Assembly (NCBI RefSeq): GCF_003201815.1
Contig: NZ_QJKB01000002.1
Span: forward strand, 590,941 to 654,940
Length of the DNA: 64,000 nt
Origin: Undibacterium pigrum
GTDB lineage: Bacteria; Pseudomonadota; Gammaproteobacteria; Burkholderiales; Burkholderiaceae_D
Reading direction: 5' to 3'
A program made the translations under genes and the position numbers. The notes beneath the pieces are model-generated. The model searched no databases, had not been told where the DNA came from, and was given only the letters and a program-made list of their open reading frames with translations. Positions 28,345 through 37,067 of this stretch are shown here, one piece after another. The number at the start of each line of letters is the position of its first letter. Position 1 is the stretch's first letter.

Positions 28345-29625
28345 TTATTTGGCAGCAGGTGCAGCTTTACTGCCAGCAGGAGGAACCAGTAACCACAAGC
28401 GCGCCAGATCGGCAGCACCGTCTTTGCTTTGTATGGATTTGAGTATTTCTTTTGCCTTGTCACGATTGCCAGCCTGCAGGTAAGCCATGCCCAGATGCAG
28501 CTTGGCTTCATCAACAGATTTCAAACCACCTTTGGCCAGACCTTGTTCCATCAATGCCAGGCCTTTTTCATGCTGGCCATTGATGACATAGTTGTAGCCT
28601 ATGTTCAGCAAGCCTACGCCAGTTTTTGCACTTTTTGCAGAGGCTTCACCTGCATCCAAGGTTTTGATATCGTCAGCAGCCTGTTTATTGACTTTGTCAC
28701 GCAATTGCTTGTGCTTGGAAGCGTCTTTGCCTGTACCCAGCAGGTTGGCAGCATAGCCAGCATCAACGGTAGTCTTGGCTTCTGCAGGCAAACCAGCCAG
28801 CAAGGCCAGTTCTGTCATTTCCACAAACTGCGGACCTTCTTCCAGATTATTGGTTGCCAGCAGCAAGCGATACATGTCCAGACGCAAGCGGTCAGAGAAA
28901 CCAGGGCGATTTTCTATCGTGTACAGAATGTCAGCCCAGTATTCTTTTTGCGGGTACAACTCGATCAGGCGTTCCAGTACGGTTGCGTAACCGTTTTTAT
29001 CCTTGATTTGCTGATAAGAGCCACCCAGCAGTTTCAGGTTTTCCAGGGTAGGAGTGCGCTTGGCTTTGTCATCTTCTGCCAGTTGGGCATTCAATACCTT
29101 GATGGTATTGGCGTAATCATTTTCCAGATAGTAAGCGCGTGCCAGCAGATTATTCATGCCCTGATTGGCTGGGTCTTTCGCCAGATAACGGCTGGCCCAT
29201 TCCCTGGCCAGCGGATATTTCTTTTCATTGAACCAGGTACCAGCCATGGCTTCCATCAAACGCAGTTTTTCTGGTTCTTTCAGAAATTCTGTGTTGATCA
29301 TGTTGTCAAAGGAGCTTGCCAGCAGGGCTGAGTCATTGGTGCCGGACGCAACTACTGCACGCAGGCGGTGGATGGCAAACATTTCATATGGCGTTTTTTT
29401 GTCCAGGGCATCAAGAGCATTAATTTTTTCCAGTGCCTGAGGAAATTGCTTGGCGTTCAATAATTCTTGAATTTCATTCAGTGGCTTGCCCATTTCTGCA
29501 CGCACGGTTTGCTTGGCAGGTTCGGCTGCCTCTTGCGCCTGAACAGCGTTCACAGTCACGGGGTAGAAGCCAGATCCAAGTGCTGCCAGCAACATGGCGG
29601 CGAACAGATAAGAAGTTTTTTTCAT
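28345..29625 (-). CDS. Exported tetratricopeptide-repeat protein
   Basis: 426 residues. Signal peptide (KKTSYLFAAMLLAALGSGFYPVTVNA). The rest is almost all alpha-helical repeats: ELLNAKQFPQALEKINAL near the start, YPLAREWASRYLAKDP, LLARAYYLENDYANTIKVL, then NIGYNYVINGQHEKGLALMEQGL and KLHLGMAYLQAGNRDKAKEIL near the end. This is a TPR scaffold in the periplasm or on the outer membrane. The partner is unknown. It precedes a TonB-like anchored protein and DUF2288 on the same strand. ATG 29625 begins the signal peptide; the longer frame has no ribosome site. Confidence 0.8.
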   Translation of the reverse strand: MKKTSYLFAAMLLAALGSGFYPVTVNAVQAQEAAEPAKQTVRAEMGKPLNEIQELLNAKQFPQALEKINALDALDKKTPYEMFAIHRLRAVVASGTNDSALLASSFDNMINTEFLKEPEKLRLMEAMAGTWFNEKKYPLAREWASRYLAKDPANQGMNNLLARAYYLENDYANTIKVLNAQLAEDDKAKRTPTLENLKLLGGSYQQIKDKNGYATVLERLIELYPQKEYWADILYTIENRPGFSDRLRLDMYRLLLATNNLEEGPQFVEMTELALLAGLPAEAKTTVDAGYAANLLGTGKDASKHKQLRDKVNKQAADDIKTLDAGEASAKSAKTGVGLLNIGYNYVINGQHEKGLALMEQGLAKGGLKSVDEAKLHLGMAYLQAGNRDKAKEILKSIQSKDGAADLARLWLLVPPAGSKAAPAAK

Positions 29626-29732
29626 GAATGATCCAGATATAAAATGAAAATTGCCATTTAAGTAAAAATGACAACAAGTCAACAACAAATCAAAATGCGG
29701 AATCCGGCATTATAGCCGAGCTGGTCAAAGCA

Positions 29733-30356
29733 TTACCATTTGCATCCAGTGTCTATAACGGTGCTTGCTACCAGAGGGATGACAGCCAGCACGCCTATGC
29801 CTGAAAATGCCTTGAGGCAATCTTTCTTTTCTGCCCTTTTGGTGCCTTCACCCAGGCGTTTTTCCAGGCTGTCAGCCTGACGGTGGCTAGCCTGCATTTG
29901 CTCGATTTCCGTTGGTTTGCGCTTGCGCTCCATCGCCAGGGCTGAGCTGCGTACGGTATCCAGATCCAGGCCGGGTGCGGTAATTCCGGGGCGTTCATCA
30001 CTGCTGGCTTGCGGCGCAGGTGGCGTGTGCTTGTCTGTAACTTCAGCAACTGGTTCTGGGACTTGTCGTGCTGCCTGACTACGGCTTGCTGGCGCTGGCC
30101 TGTTGGTGGGCTTTTTCACCAGCACAGGTTTGACAGGCAGACTGGCTGTTTTTACCGGCTCTGTGACGACAGGTTTGGGGACTTGTAAAAACTCAAGGTA
30201 GTGAATATCCGTACTTTTGTGGGGATATAAAGAGCTGTTGGAACTTTGCAATAATTGCCAAAAAAGAATATGAGCCAGAATGACCAGGAAAATAGTCATC
30301 ACGGGTAGCCCGGGTTTTTTGACAGGTTTGCCAGTTTCCGTCAGCACAAATTGCAT
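29733..30356 (-). CDS. Inner-membrane anchored Pro-rich (TonB-like architecture) protein
   Basis: 207 residues. One membrane helix (residues ~18-38, PVMTIFLVILAHILFWQLLQ), then a periplasmic Pro/Lys/Val-rich stalk (repeated PVKPVLVKKP, VPKPVVTEPVK) as in TonB, and a C-terminal domain with a Lys/Glu/Arg helix (ERKRKPTEIEQMQ) and two cysteines (KKDCLKAF; DTGCKW) that may form a disulfide. There is no TonB C-terminal fold, so it is not a TonB proper. Ribosome site AAAGGACA before ATG. Function unknown. Confidence 0.6.
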   Translation of the reverse strand: MQFVLTETGKPVKKPGLPVMTIFLVILAHILFWQLLQSSNSSLYPHKSTDIHYLEFLQVPKPVVTEPVKTASLPVKPVLVKKPTNRPAPASRSQAARQVPEPVAEVTDKHTPPAPQASSDERPGITAPGLDLDTVRSSALAMERKRKPTEIEQMQASHRQADSLEKRLGEGTKRAEKKDCLKAFSGIGVLAVIPLVASTVIDTGCKW

Positions 30357-30410
30357 TTTGTCCTTTCAAAGCCGATTTCCTGATTCAGACCCTGGCCACT
30401 TATTAAAAGT

Positions 30411-30716
30411 TCAAGCCTGTTTTTCGCGTTCCTGCACCAGTATCCAGGGCTTGACGACAACGGTCCAGTGCTGGGCATCCTGCTCCAGCCAGGCCTGGGC
30501 TTGTTCATCGCTGACTTTCGCCAGATAACCCTCTCCCAGCAAGGCGGCGATTTCATCGGCATGGTCTTGCGCCATCAACAGGGCTACTTCCACCAGGTCC
30601 AGGCCGGGCTTCACTACCAGTACCGTACCGCTGGCAAAGTGGCGCAATAATTCACTCCAGGGGTAAGCTGCGGTTTCCAGATTGATCTTGTTACGTAAAA
30701 TATTGATATCGGTCAT
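30411..30716 (-). CDS. DUF2288 family protein
   Basis: 101 residues: MTDINILRNKINLETAAYPW, LLRHFASGTVLVVKPGLDLVEVAL, then WVVVKPWILVQ-like end (WTVVVKPWILVQE), the DUF2288 pattern. Cytosolic, function unknown. ATG 30716 is used; the longer frame adds a basic segment without family support. Confidence 0.85.
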   Translation of the reverse strand: MTDINILRNKINLETAAYPWSELLRHFASGTVLVVKPGLDLVEVALLMAQDHADEIAALLGEGYLAKVSDEQAQAWLEQDAQHWTVVVKPWILVQEREKQA

Positions 30717-30953
30717 ATAAAATTTATTAAAATACTTTGACGGGAATTGGTGCAAACCGCCTCACACCCTGTTTACAGTTGAAAGAGGCAAGCTGGATAA
30801 AGCCTGACACACAACTATAATTTTATGTAAATCTCGAAATAAAGCAGAAGAAATAAGTGGAAAATGCTATTTTCTTGTTAAAGTCACCATCTGGCCGTGG
30901 TTTATAAAAAATAACAGACTGAAACAGGGAATGAAAACACACAAAGAGACCAT

Positions 30954-32912
30954 ATGACGTTGAGACGCCAACTATTGCTCGCAATTTCCATCATCTTTTT
31001 TGCCGTGTTCCTTGGCTTGCAAACCTTGTCGGTGCTGACGACACGGGATTATTTGCAACAGCAACTGGCCTCACATGCACAGGATGCCGCCACGGCCTTG
31101 TCACGGCCGCTGGAAGAGGCACTGGTCAAAAACGACCAGACTTTGGCCAATATCCAGATTTCCACCCTGTTTGACCGCGGCTATTATAAGAAAATCGTGG
31201 TACTTGATCCAGCAGGCAAAGTCATCATCAATAAAGAACTGACGGGCAGCAAGGACAATGTACCTGCCTGGATGCCCTCGCTATTTGATTTGCAGACACC
31301 GGCAGGGGAAGCTTTCATTTCTTCCGGCTGGCGTCAACTCGGTAAAGTCATCGTCATCAGTCATCCTGCCTATGCCTATGAATACTTGTGGCGTTCGATG
31401 AAGGAAATGGCTTTATGGATGTTTGTCATGTATCTCATCGTGCTGGGCCTGACCACCGTTTTGCTCAGGATCATACTCGGCCCGCTGGAAAAAATAGAAG
31501 AAGTCGCCATCGCCATACAGGCCAAGCGTTTTCAGCGCATAGAGATCGTGCCGCAGACACGTGAGCTGCAGCGTGTAGTACTTGCCATGAATCATATGAC
31601 GGAACGCATCTCCAGCATGCTGGATGCAGAAATCAGCCGGGCCGATGGTTTCAGGCGTGATGCCTTCATCGACAAAGTCACTGGTCTGGAAAACCGCCAT
31701 GGCTTTGACTTGCGTTTCAATCATCTGCTGTCAGAAGACGGGCGCTTTGAAAGCGCGGTTATCTTCGTCTTTGAATTCGATGGCTTGAAAGAATACAACA
31801 ACCACTATGGCTATCAACAGGGCGATACCTTGCTGGCCGACGTCGCGACAGTCTTGCAGGAAGTCGTCAGCAAATATAGCCATGTCCTTGGCCGCATAGG
31901 CGGCAGTTCCATGGCTGTAGTCTGTATTGATGTAGACCAGAAGGCCATGAACTTGCTGATTGATGCTCTGCATTACAGATTGAATCAAGTATTGCTGCGC
32001 GCATCGCGCCAGGTCAGGCTGGCGGCTGGTGCCGTGGTGTTTGGGCCAGCACAGCAGCGCGGCGATATTTTTTCTCATGCTGACCTCGCCATAGAAACCA
32101 TGCGCCAGTCCGGCAACGGGCAAATCACCCTCACCGCGATGGAAGACAGCGAAGCGGTATTGGCCGGCTCACATGGCTGGCGCACCATGATCAGCGATGC
32201 CCTGGCAGAAAACCGCTGGGTCTTGTTTGCCCAGCCTGTCATGCGCCTGCAATTGCGCCAGCTGGTCCATCATGAAGTGTTTTCACGCCTGCTTGATACC
32301 CAGGGTAATCTGGTGCCAGCCAATCAATTCCTGCCCATGGCCCTGCGTCATCAATTGATGCCAGAGATAGACCAGGCTGTGATCACCCTGATTATGGACA
32401 TGTTGCAAAAAAATCCCGGCAGCTACAAAAATATCGCCGTCAATGTCTCGCTGCAATCCATGGAAAGCAAGGAATTCCGCGACTGGCTGATCGCCCGTCT
32501 GAAATACTCGCCGGAGCTGGCAGCACGCCTGTCGGTAGAGATCAGTGAATCTGCCTGTGCCAGGGACCATGCCGTCACCAGGAGATTTGTCAGCGCCCTG
32601 CGTACTGCCGGTGTGCGCTTTGGTGTCGATCATTTTGGTCTCGACCCGCATGCCCTGAACTTTATCCGCGAAGTGCCACCAGATTACATCAAGCTCGATG
32701 GTGGCCTGGTGCAGGAAGTGTCCGAGAATGAAAACAGTCACGCGCATTTACGCGCCATCGTCAAATTTGCGCAATCCCTGGGTATTTCCCTGGTTGCGCA
32801 AAATGTAGAGACAGAAGCCAGCCTGCAATTATTGATCGCCGACCATATAGAATGCGGCCAGGGTTTCTATTTCGGCGCGCCAGAAAAGATTGTTGTGGCT
32901 GCAGCAGAGTGA
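30954..32912 (+). CDS. lapD: LapD-type c-di-GMP receptor (degenerate GGDEF and EAL)
   Basis: 652 residues. Membrane helix 6-27, periplasmic LapD_MoxY_N output domain (~28-150), second helix (~152-175), HAMP, then GGDEF and EAL domains. The GGDEF signature is RIGGSSM (residues 314-320) and the EAL triad reads EVF (from Glu441); DDFG is changed to VDHFG. Neither synthesis nor breakdown is expected. A binding role fits: LapD holds the protease LapG in the periplasm when it binds c-di-GMP. lapG lies convergently 9 bp downstream, confirming the pairing. Confidence 0.9.
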   Translation: MTLRRQLLLAISIIFFAVFLGLQTLSVLTTRDYLQQQLASHAQDAATALSRPLEEALVKNDQTLANIQISTLFDRGYYKKIVVLDPAGKVIINKELTGSKDNVPAWMPSLFDLQTPAGEAFISSGWRQLGKVIVISHPAYAYEYLWRSMKEMALWMFVMYLIVLGLTTVLLRIILGPLEKIEEVAIAIQAKRFQRIEIVPQTRELQRVVLAMNHMTERISSMLDAEISRADGFRRDAFIDKVTGLENRHGFDLRFNHLLSEDGRFESAVIFVFEFDGLKEYNNHYGYQQGDTLLADVATVLQEVVSKYSHVLGRIGGSSMAVVCIDVDQKAMNLLIDALHYRLNQVLLRASRQVRLAAGAVVFGPAQQRGDIFSHADLAIETMRQSGNGQITLTAMEDSEAVLAGSHGWRTMISDALAENRWVLFAQPVMRLQLRQLVHHEVFSRLLDTQGNLVPANQFLPMALRHQLMPEIDQAVITLIMDMLQKNPGSYKNIAVNVSLQSMESKEFRDWLIARLKYSPELAARLSVEISESACARDHAVTRRFVSALRTAGVRFGVDHFGLDPHALNFIREVPPDYIKLDGGLVQEVSENENSHAHLRAIVKFAQSLGISLVAQNVETEASLQLLIADHIECGQGFYFGAPEKIVVAAAE

Positions 32913-32921
32913 GTAAGCACC

Positions 32922-33623
32922 TCACATGCGTTTTTCTTTGACCATCTTCTCTATCAGGTCTTTCCACAGGCGCACCGTCGATGCCCCACCTTTGCGGGTA
33001 TTGCCGCTGGCCAGCCATAAATCATCATCATTGAAACTGTAGACAGGCACCAGGTCAGTACGGGCCGAGGCTGGCTGTATCTCATCTTCCAGATTGTCCA
33101 GTATCCAGGGTTCTGCCGCAGGGCTGGGATAATAAGCCAGTACCATATGGGTTTCACCTATGCGTGTCGCCCTGACATAGGTGATACGCAAACGCTCGGC
33201 TGGTATACCCAGGTCTTTCAGCGTCATGTATTTGGCCACTGCATAGTCTTCGCAATCACCACCCCATGAGGCAATCATTTCCACCGGTGTGGCCCAGTAA
33301 TCATTGACGCCCCAGTGTTCCTGGTCGCTCAGATAGGGCACGCGATTATAAAAATCATTTACCTGCCGCAGGACCGGCATTTCATATAGTCCATCGGCAG
33401 AGCGCAAGACGTTTTTGGCAAAGTCCTTGCCGGCTGTGGCCTTGATCTTGTTGATGGCAACCTGCATTTGCGTCAGGCGACGTGGCCCCTCCACACCAAA
33501 GCGCTTGGCCACATAGTCAATCAGGCCCGGCGAAAAATCCACCAGACCAGATACCACCACCGGGCTGATAAAGCCCAGTAGCATAAACAGACAGGCAGCA
33601 AATAGGGCCGTGCGACTGCGCAT
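32922..33623 (-). CDS. lapG: LapG-type periplasmic cysteine protease
   Basis: 233 residues. N-terminal signal/anchor helix (ALFAACLFMLLGFISPVVV), then a bacterial transglutaminase-like (DUF920) protease domain with catalytic Cys124 (SWGGDCEDYAVAKY), His159 (GETHMVLAY) and Asp176 (WILDNLEDE). LapG cleaves the N-terminal region of a large surface adhesin after a double Ala when c-di-GMP is low, releasing biofilm cells. LapD is encoded convergently. No LapA-like adhesin or its type I exporter is seen in this window. ATG 33623 begins the hydrophobic segment and is preferred to longer frames. Confidence 0.9.
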   Translation of the reverse strand: MRSRTALFAACLFMLLGFISPVVVSGLVDFSPGLIDYVAKRFGVEGPRRLTQMQVAINKIKATAGKDFAKNVLRSADGLYEMPVLRQVNDFYNRVPYLSDQEHWGVNDYWATPVEMIASWGGDCEDYAVAKYMTLKDLGIPAERLRITYVRATRIGETHMVLAYYPSPAAEPWILDNLEDEIQPASARTDLVPVYSFNDDDLWLASGNTRKGGASTVRLWKDLIEKMVKEKRM

Positions 33624-33767
33624 GAGTGGTTGATCTGGTAAGCATGAACAAGAGCAACAGTGTAGCGTTTTCTGTTGCATGGATAGGCGCATTTTTGCTT
33701 TTAAAAATTGTCAGATGAAAATTGCTAGAATGCATGTATGCAAATAGCCAGTCTTACAAGGAAAACC

Positions 33768-34817
33768 ATGTCAGAAAATCAAAGCAGCTGGATAGATCTG
33801 CGCAGTGATACTGTAACCCGCCCCAGCCCGGCCATGCGTGCCGCCATGCATGCTGCCGAGCTTGGTGATGATGTCTATGGCGACGACCCCAGCGTCAACC
33901 GCCTGCAAGACTATGCCGCAGACTTGTTTGGTTATGAGGCGGCCTTGTTTGCCCCCTCCGGCACGCAAAGCAATTTGCTGGCCTTGCTCAGCCATTGCGG
34001 GCGCGGTGATGAATACATCGCCGGGCAAGAGGCACATACCTATAAATATGAAGGTGGCGGCGCAGCCGTGCTGGGTAGCATACAGCCGCAACCTTTGCAA
34101 AACCAGGCCGATGGCACGATAGCCCTGGAAGATATCGCCGCAGCCATCAAACCAGATGACTTCCATTTTGCCCGCAGCCGTTTGCTGGCACTGGAAAACA
34201 CCATAGGCGGCAAGGTATTGTCCCTTGAGTACACCGGGGCAGCCACCAGTCTGGCCCATGAGCGTGGCCTGGCCACTCATCTGGATGGCGCGCGTATCTG
34301 TAATGCCATCGTCAAACTGGGCATCAGCCCCAGAGAGGCAGTCAGGGGTTTTGACAGTGTTTCTGTGTGTCTGTCCAAAGGATTGGGCGCGCCGGTTGGG
34401 TCTGTACTCTGCGGTGACAAGGCTCTCATTGCGCAAGCGACGCGCTGGCGCAAGATGCTGGGTGGCGGTATGCGTCAGGCCGGTGGACTGGCTGCAGCAG
34501 CCCAGTATGCGCTGGGACATCAAATGGCACGGCTTGCTGAAGACCATGACAACGCAGAACGCCTGGCGCACGGCTTGCGCCAGATCGATGCCTTGAGCGT
34601 ACAAACCCCACAAACCAATATCATTTACGCTGATTTGCCCGCAGCGGCCTGTGCTGGTCTTGACAGCCTGCTGCGCCAGCATGGCATCATTGCCAGGGTG
34701 ACACCGCATATGCGCATGGTCACTCATCTGGATATCTCTGCTGCAGATATCGATAAAGTGCTCGCCGTATTCAAGACGTTTTTCAACAACTGGAAAACGG
34801 AGAGCAACATAAGCTGA
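33768..34817 (+). CDS. ltaE: Low-specificity L-threonine aldolase
   Basis: 349 residues of the PLP fold-type I beta-eliminating lyase family. IDLRSDTVTRPSPAMR opens the protein; the active site includes EAHTYKYEGGG, THLDGARICNA (Asp contacting PLP nitrogen) and the Schiff-base Lys204 in CLSKGLGAPVGS. It splits L-threonine and allo-threonine to glycine and acetaldehyde. ATG 33768 has AAGGA at good distance; an ATG ten codons earlier lacks one. Single gene, convergent with the next unknown gene. Confidence 0.92.
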   Translation: MSENQSSWIDLRSDTVTRPSPAMRAAMHAAELGDDVYGDDPSVNRLQDYAADLFGYEAALFAPSGTQSNLLALLSHCGRGDEYIAGQEAHTYKYEGGGAAVLGSIQPQPLQNQADGTIALEDIAAAIKPDDFHFARSRLLALENTIGGKVLSLEYTGAATSLAHERGLATHLDGARICNAIVKLGISPREAVRGFDSVSVCLSKGLGAPVGSVLCGDKALIAQATRWRKMLGGGMRQAGGLAAAAQYALGHQMARLAEDHDNAERLAHGLRQIDALSVQTPQTNIIYADLPAAACAGLDSLLRQHGIIARVTPHMRMVTHLDISAADIDKVLAVFKTFFNNWKTESNIS

Positions 34818-35870
34818 TTACTCCCCTACATGCATCATTGGGTTGTACAAGACGATGCGAGCGATATGCAAACTGGTCTGGTCATCACTGAGCCTGGCAT
34901 TTTCCAGATAGGGCAGATGGTTCAGGTCTTGCCCCAGATTGCCCTGCGGGTAAGCGACTTTGGCGATGATATTGAACAGACTCAGGCACTGATATAAATC
35001 ATCATTCCTGGTTAGCCCCTGGCGGGCTGGCAACAGTTTTTCCAGGCAAAAGCCCAGGGTGTTTTTTTCCTGGGCCTGCCCGGATTTTTGCGTCACTGAT
35101 ACCGGGAAAGACACACTGTTTTTATTACTGGTATTCGTGATGGTTTGCAGCCAGCTGCGGCTGGCTGCCTCATACACGATGCGGCAACTCAAGATATCGC
35201 CAGGGCTGACTGCCATGCAAGGTCCACCAAAGCAGGCTTGCACAGGGTGAGGTTTGCCACCAGCATGCACGTATTGCCCGCATACCCACCAGCCACCCTG
35301 GGCAAAGGGATGTGCAGCCATATCCGCACCGGCTTCTTGTGGCGGGCTATAACTGAGTACAGCCTGCAAGCCACCACCAAGCGATTCGCTACCATACCCC
35401 TGGCCTGGCAGCAGGCATGGCCATAGATAGGCATGCGCTTGCGTGCTGCTTAAAAAAGGTACCTGCATTTGTGCCTGTATGCTGACCCAGTTATTTCCGG
35501 GAGCCGCCGTGATGCTGAAACGGCTGCCTGTCGCTGCCGGTTTTTCAAAACTGTCAGCGCCGCTTTCTGCCACCAGCGTAGGCGTACCAGAAAAAAATAC
35601 CACATCGCCCGCATGCAAGACCTGATGGCGGCACATGATGGCGTAATGTTTGACATAAAAGAAAAAAGTGATGCGGTCATCTGCGGCTGCAAAGGCCTTG
35701 GCTTCCGCCAGCGTCATGCAAGTCATGCGACAAATTTCCAGCGCCCAGTTGGCATCATTATGCACAGCCATGCCTGTGATTCTTTGCCATTGCAGACCAG
35801 GTTCCTCTGGCGCAAAATTGACGAGTGGGTCTAGTTCATCCTGGGCGAGCAATTTTTTTTCTGTCGTCAT
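34818..35870 (-). CDS. Unknown protein with beta-rich, eqolisin-like segment
   Basis: 350 residues, no signal peptide, cytosolic by prediction. The N-terminal ~110 residues include TLAEAKAFAAADDRITFFFYVK. The middle (~190-275) has GWWVCGQYV, CMAVSPGDILSCRIVYEAASRSWLQTI-type content (VSPGDILSCRIVYE, then SRSWLQTITNTS), which recalls the beta-sandwich of G1/eqolisin-type or lectin-like proteins (a strand, SPGD, then W-x-x-x-I-x-N-T). The similarity is by eye and weak. Ribosome site AGGATCAGAG. It abuts ltaE tail to tail. Function unknown. Confidence 0.55.
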   Translation of the reverse strand: MTTEKKLLAQDELDPLVNFAPEEPGLQWQRITGMAVHNDANWALEICRMTCMTLAEAKAFAAADDRITFFFYVKHYAIMCRHQVLHAGDVVFFSGTPTLVAESGADSFEKPAATGSRFSITAAPGNNWVSIQAQMQVPFLSSTQAHAYLWPCLLPGQGYGSESLGGGLQAVLSYSPPQEAGADMAAHPFAQGGWWVCGQYVHAGGKPHPVQACFGGPCMAVSPGDILSCRIVYEAASRSWLQTITNTSNKNSVSFPVSVTQKSGQAQEKNTLGFCLEKLLPARQGLTRNDDLYQCLSLFNIIAKVAYPQGNLGQDLNHLPYLENARLSDDQTSLHIARIVLYNPMMHVGE

Positions 35871-35967
35871 CTCTGATCCTGTTTTTTTTTTATGATTACT
35901 GGCTTGCCTGCTGCGCTTATGCGCTGCTATGTGTGCTGACGTGTGTTCATGTTGTGATCACATGAAG

Positions 35968-36270
35968 CTACATACTGTTATTGCTATCGTCGTTCTTGCG
36001 GCGCTGATAGTTTGCAGTTTTCGCCAGCCTGGCCGGGTCCAGCCGTCTGTCTGACTTGCGCCTGTCAAACCCATTTCTGGCTGCTCCATACAAAGCACGG
36101 AAGGTATCCAGTGCCGCCGCCTCTTCTGCCTCGGTGGGTATGCGTTCACCAAACAGATTGGCTTGCAGCCTCAGCATGGGTGGCAGGCATCCCTGGTACA
36201 GTTCAAAGTCACCAACCGGGTCTAGCTTCAATAACATGTCTGCAGTCGTGAATGGCTGTGCTGGCTTCAT
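35968..36270 (-). CDS. Small basic-tailed protein of unknown function
   Basis: 100 residues from ATG 36270 (CAGGAG 7 bp upstream). The N-terminal part is mixed helix (FTTADMLLKLDPVGDFELYQGC) and the C-terminal third is strongly basic (FDRRKSDRRLDPARL, then YQRRKNDDS), which may bind nucleic acid. No family recognised. It follows the next minus-strand gene by 46 bp. Confidence 0.5.
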   Translation of the reverse strand: MKPAQPFTTADMLLKLDPVGDFELYQGCLPPMLRLQANLFGERIPTEAEEAAALDTFRALYGAARNGFDRRKSDRRLDPARLAKTANYQRRKNDDSNNSM

Positions 36271-36316
36271 GGCTAACTCCTGAAATACGGTTGGCATTCT
36301 TCAGTGCTCCAGATTT

Positions 36317-36868
36317 TTAAAAGGCAACGCGCTGCATCATCCCCATCTCCAGCAAATCTGCGGCGGTCTTGCCGGGTGATTTGACGGGTTTGCGGGCGGG
36401 TTTTTCTTTGGCAACTTCGACGACAGGTTCAGCCACAGCCCCGGCCACCAGTGCTGGCTGTTTTTCCTGCTTCATGCTGACCGTGGTAGACCAGGGCGTA
36501 TCTTTCGATGCCCAGGTGGTGGCCCATAAGGCATACGGTACTTCCAGCACTGACGGCGCCGCTTCTGGCAAAGGGCGCAGGCGCATGTGGGTAGATGTGT
36601 GGACTGCCGCAAACCAGGCCACTTGCGGGTCTTGCTTGCGGCTGGCAGGAATTTTGGCGATGCTGCTGATCCGGACGCGGCCGCAAGACAATTTGGCGCT
36701 CTCCATATTTTTTTGTATCAGCACGCCACGGGTTTCATGGTAATACACGTCGTCTGTCAGCAAACGCATGGCTATATTGCGGGCCAGCCTGGCTTTCAGC
36801 GCCATTTTGCTGAGCAGCATGAACAACAGCAGATTGAGTACAGCAAGCAAGATTTGAGTGGTTGGCAT
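36317..36868 (-). CDS. Membrane-anchored protein of unknown function
   Basis: 183 residues. One N-terminal membrane helix (TQILLAVLNLLLFMLLSKMAL), a central beta-rich domain (DVYYHETRGVLIQKN; GRVRISSIAKI; VPYALWATTWAS) and a Lys/Pro/Val-rich tail ending LLEMGMMQRVAF. ATG 36868 has a strong AAGGAGA site; longer frames are rejected. It is transcribed divergently from the FHA-like sigma-54 regulator (199-bp gap). Function unknown; a link to the peptide locus cannot be shown. Confidence 0.55.
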   Translation of the reverse strand: MPTTQILLAVLNLLLFMLLSKMALKARLARNIAMRLLTDDVYYHETRGVLIQKNMESAKLSCGRVRISSIAKIPASRKQDPQVAWFAAVHTSTHMRLRPLPEAAPSVLEVPYALWATTWASKDTPWSTTVSMKQEKQPALVAGAVAEPVVEVAKEKPARKPVKSPGKTAADLLEMGMMQRVAF

Positions 36869-37067
36869 GATTCTCTCCTTCAGTTGGCAAGCAGGTTCAC
36901 TTGCGCTATGCATGTCTATTTGCAAAGCCCGTGCCAGCATCGTTTCCCTGGGGAGAAGAGGTTTTTTCGACCACAATTGACATGTAAAGCATACAAATTT
37001 ACATTGGCGCTTTACACTGTCGCTTACATTCAAGTACTAGCTAATTACCAGCTTCACCGCCAACACA

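Noticed and set aside
28429..29331. 300-codon frame antisense to the TPR protein
   Set aside because: The TPR gene has a signal peptide, repeats and its own terminator; the antisense product is Phe/Gln-rich and unsupported.
29733..30356. tonB
   Set aside because: It has the membrane anchor and Pro-rich stalk but not the TonB C-terminal domain, and no exbB/exbD is adjacent.
33771..34727. 318-codon frame antisense to threonine aldolase
   Set aside because: The sense gene has all catalytic residues; the antisense product has no recognisable domain.
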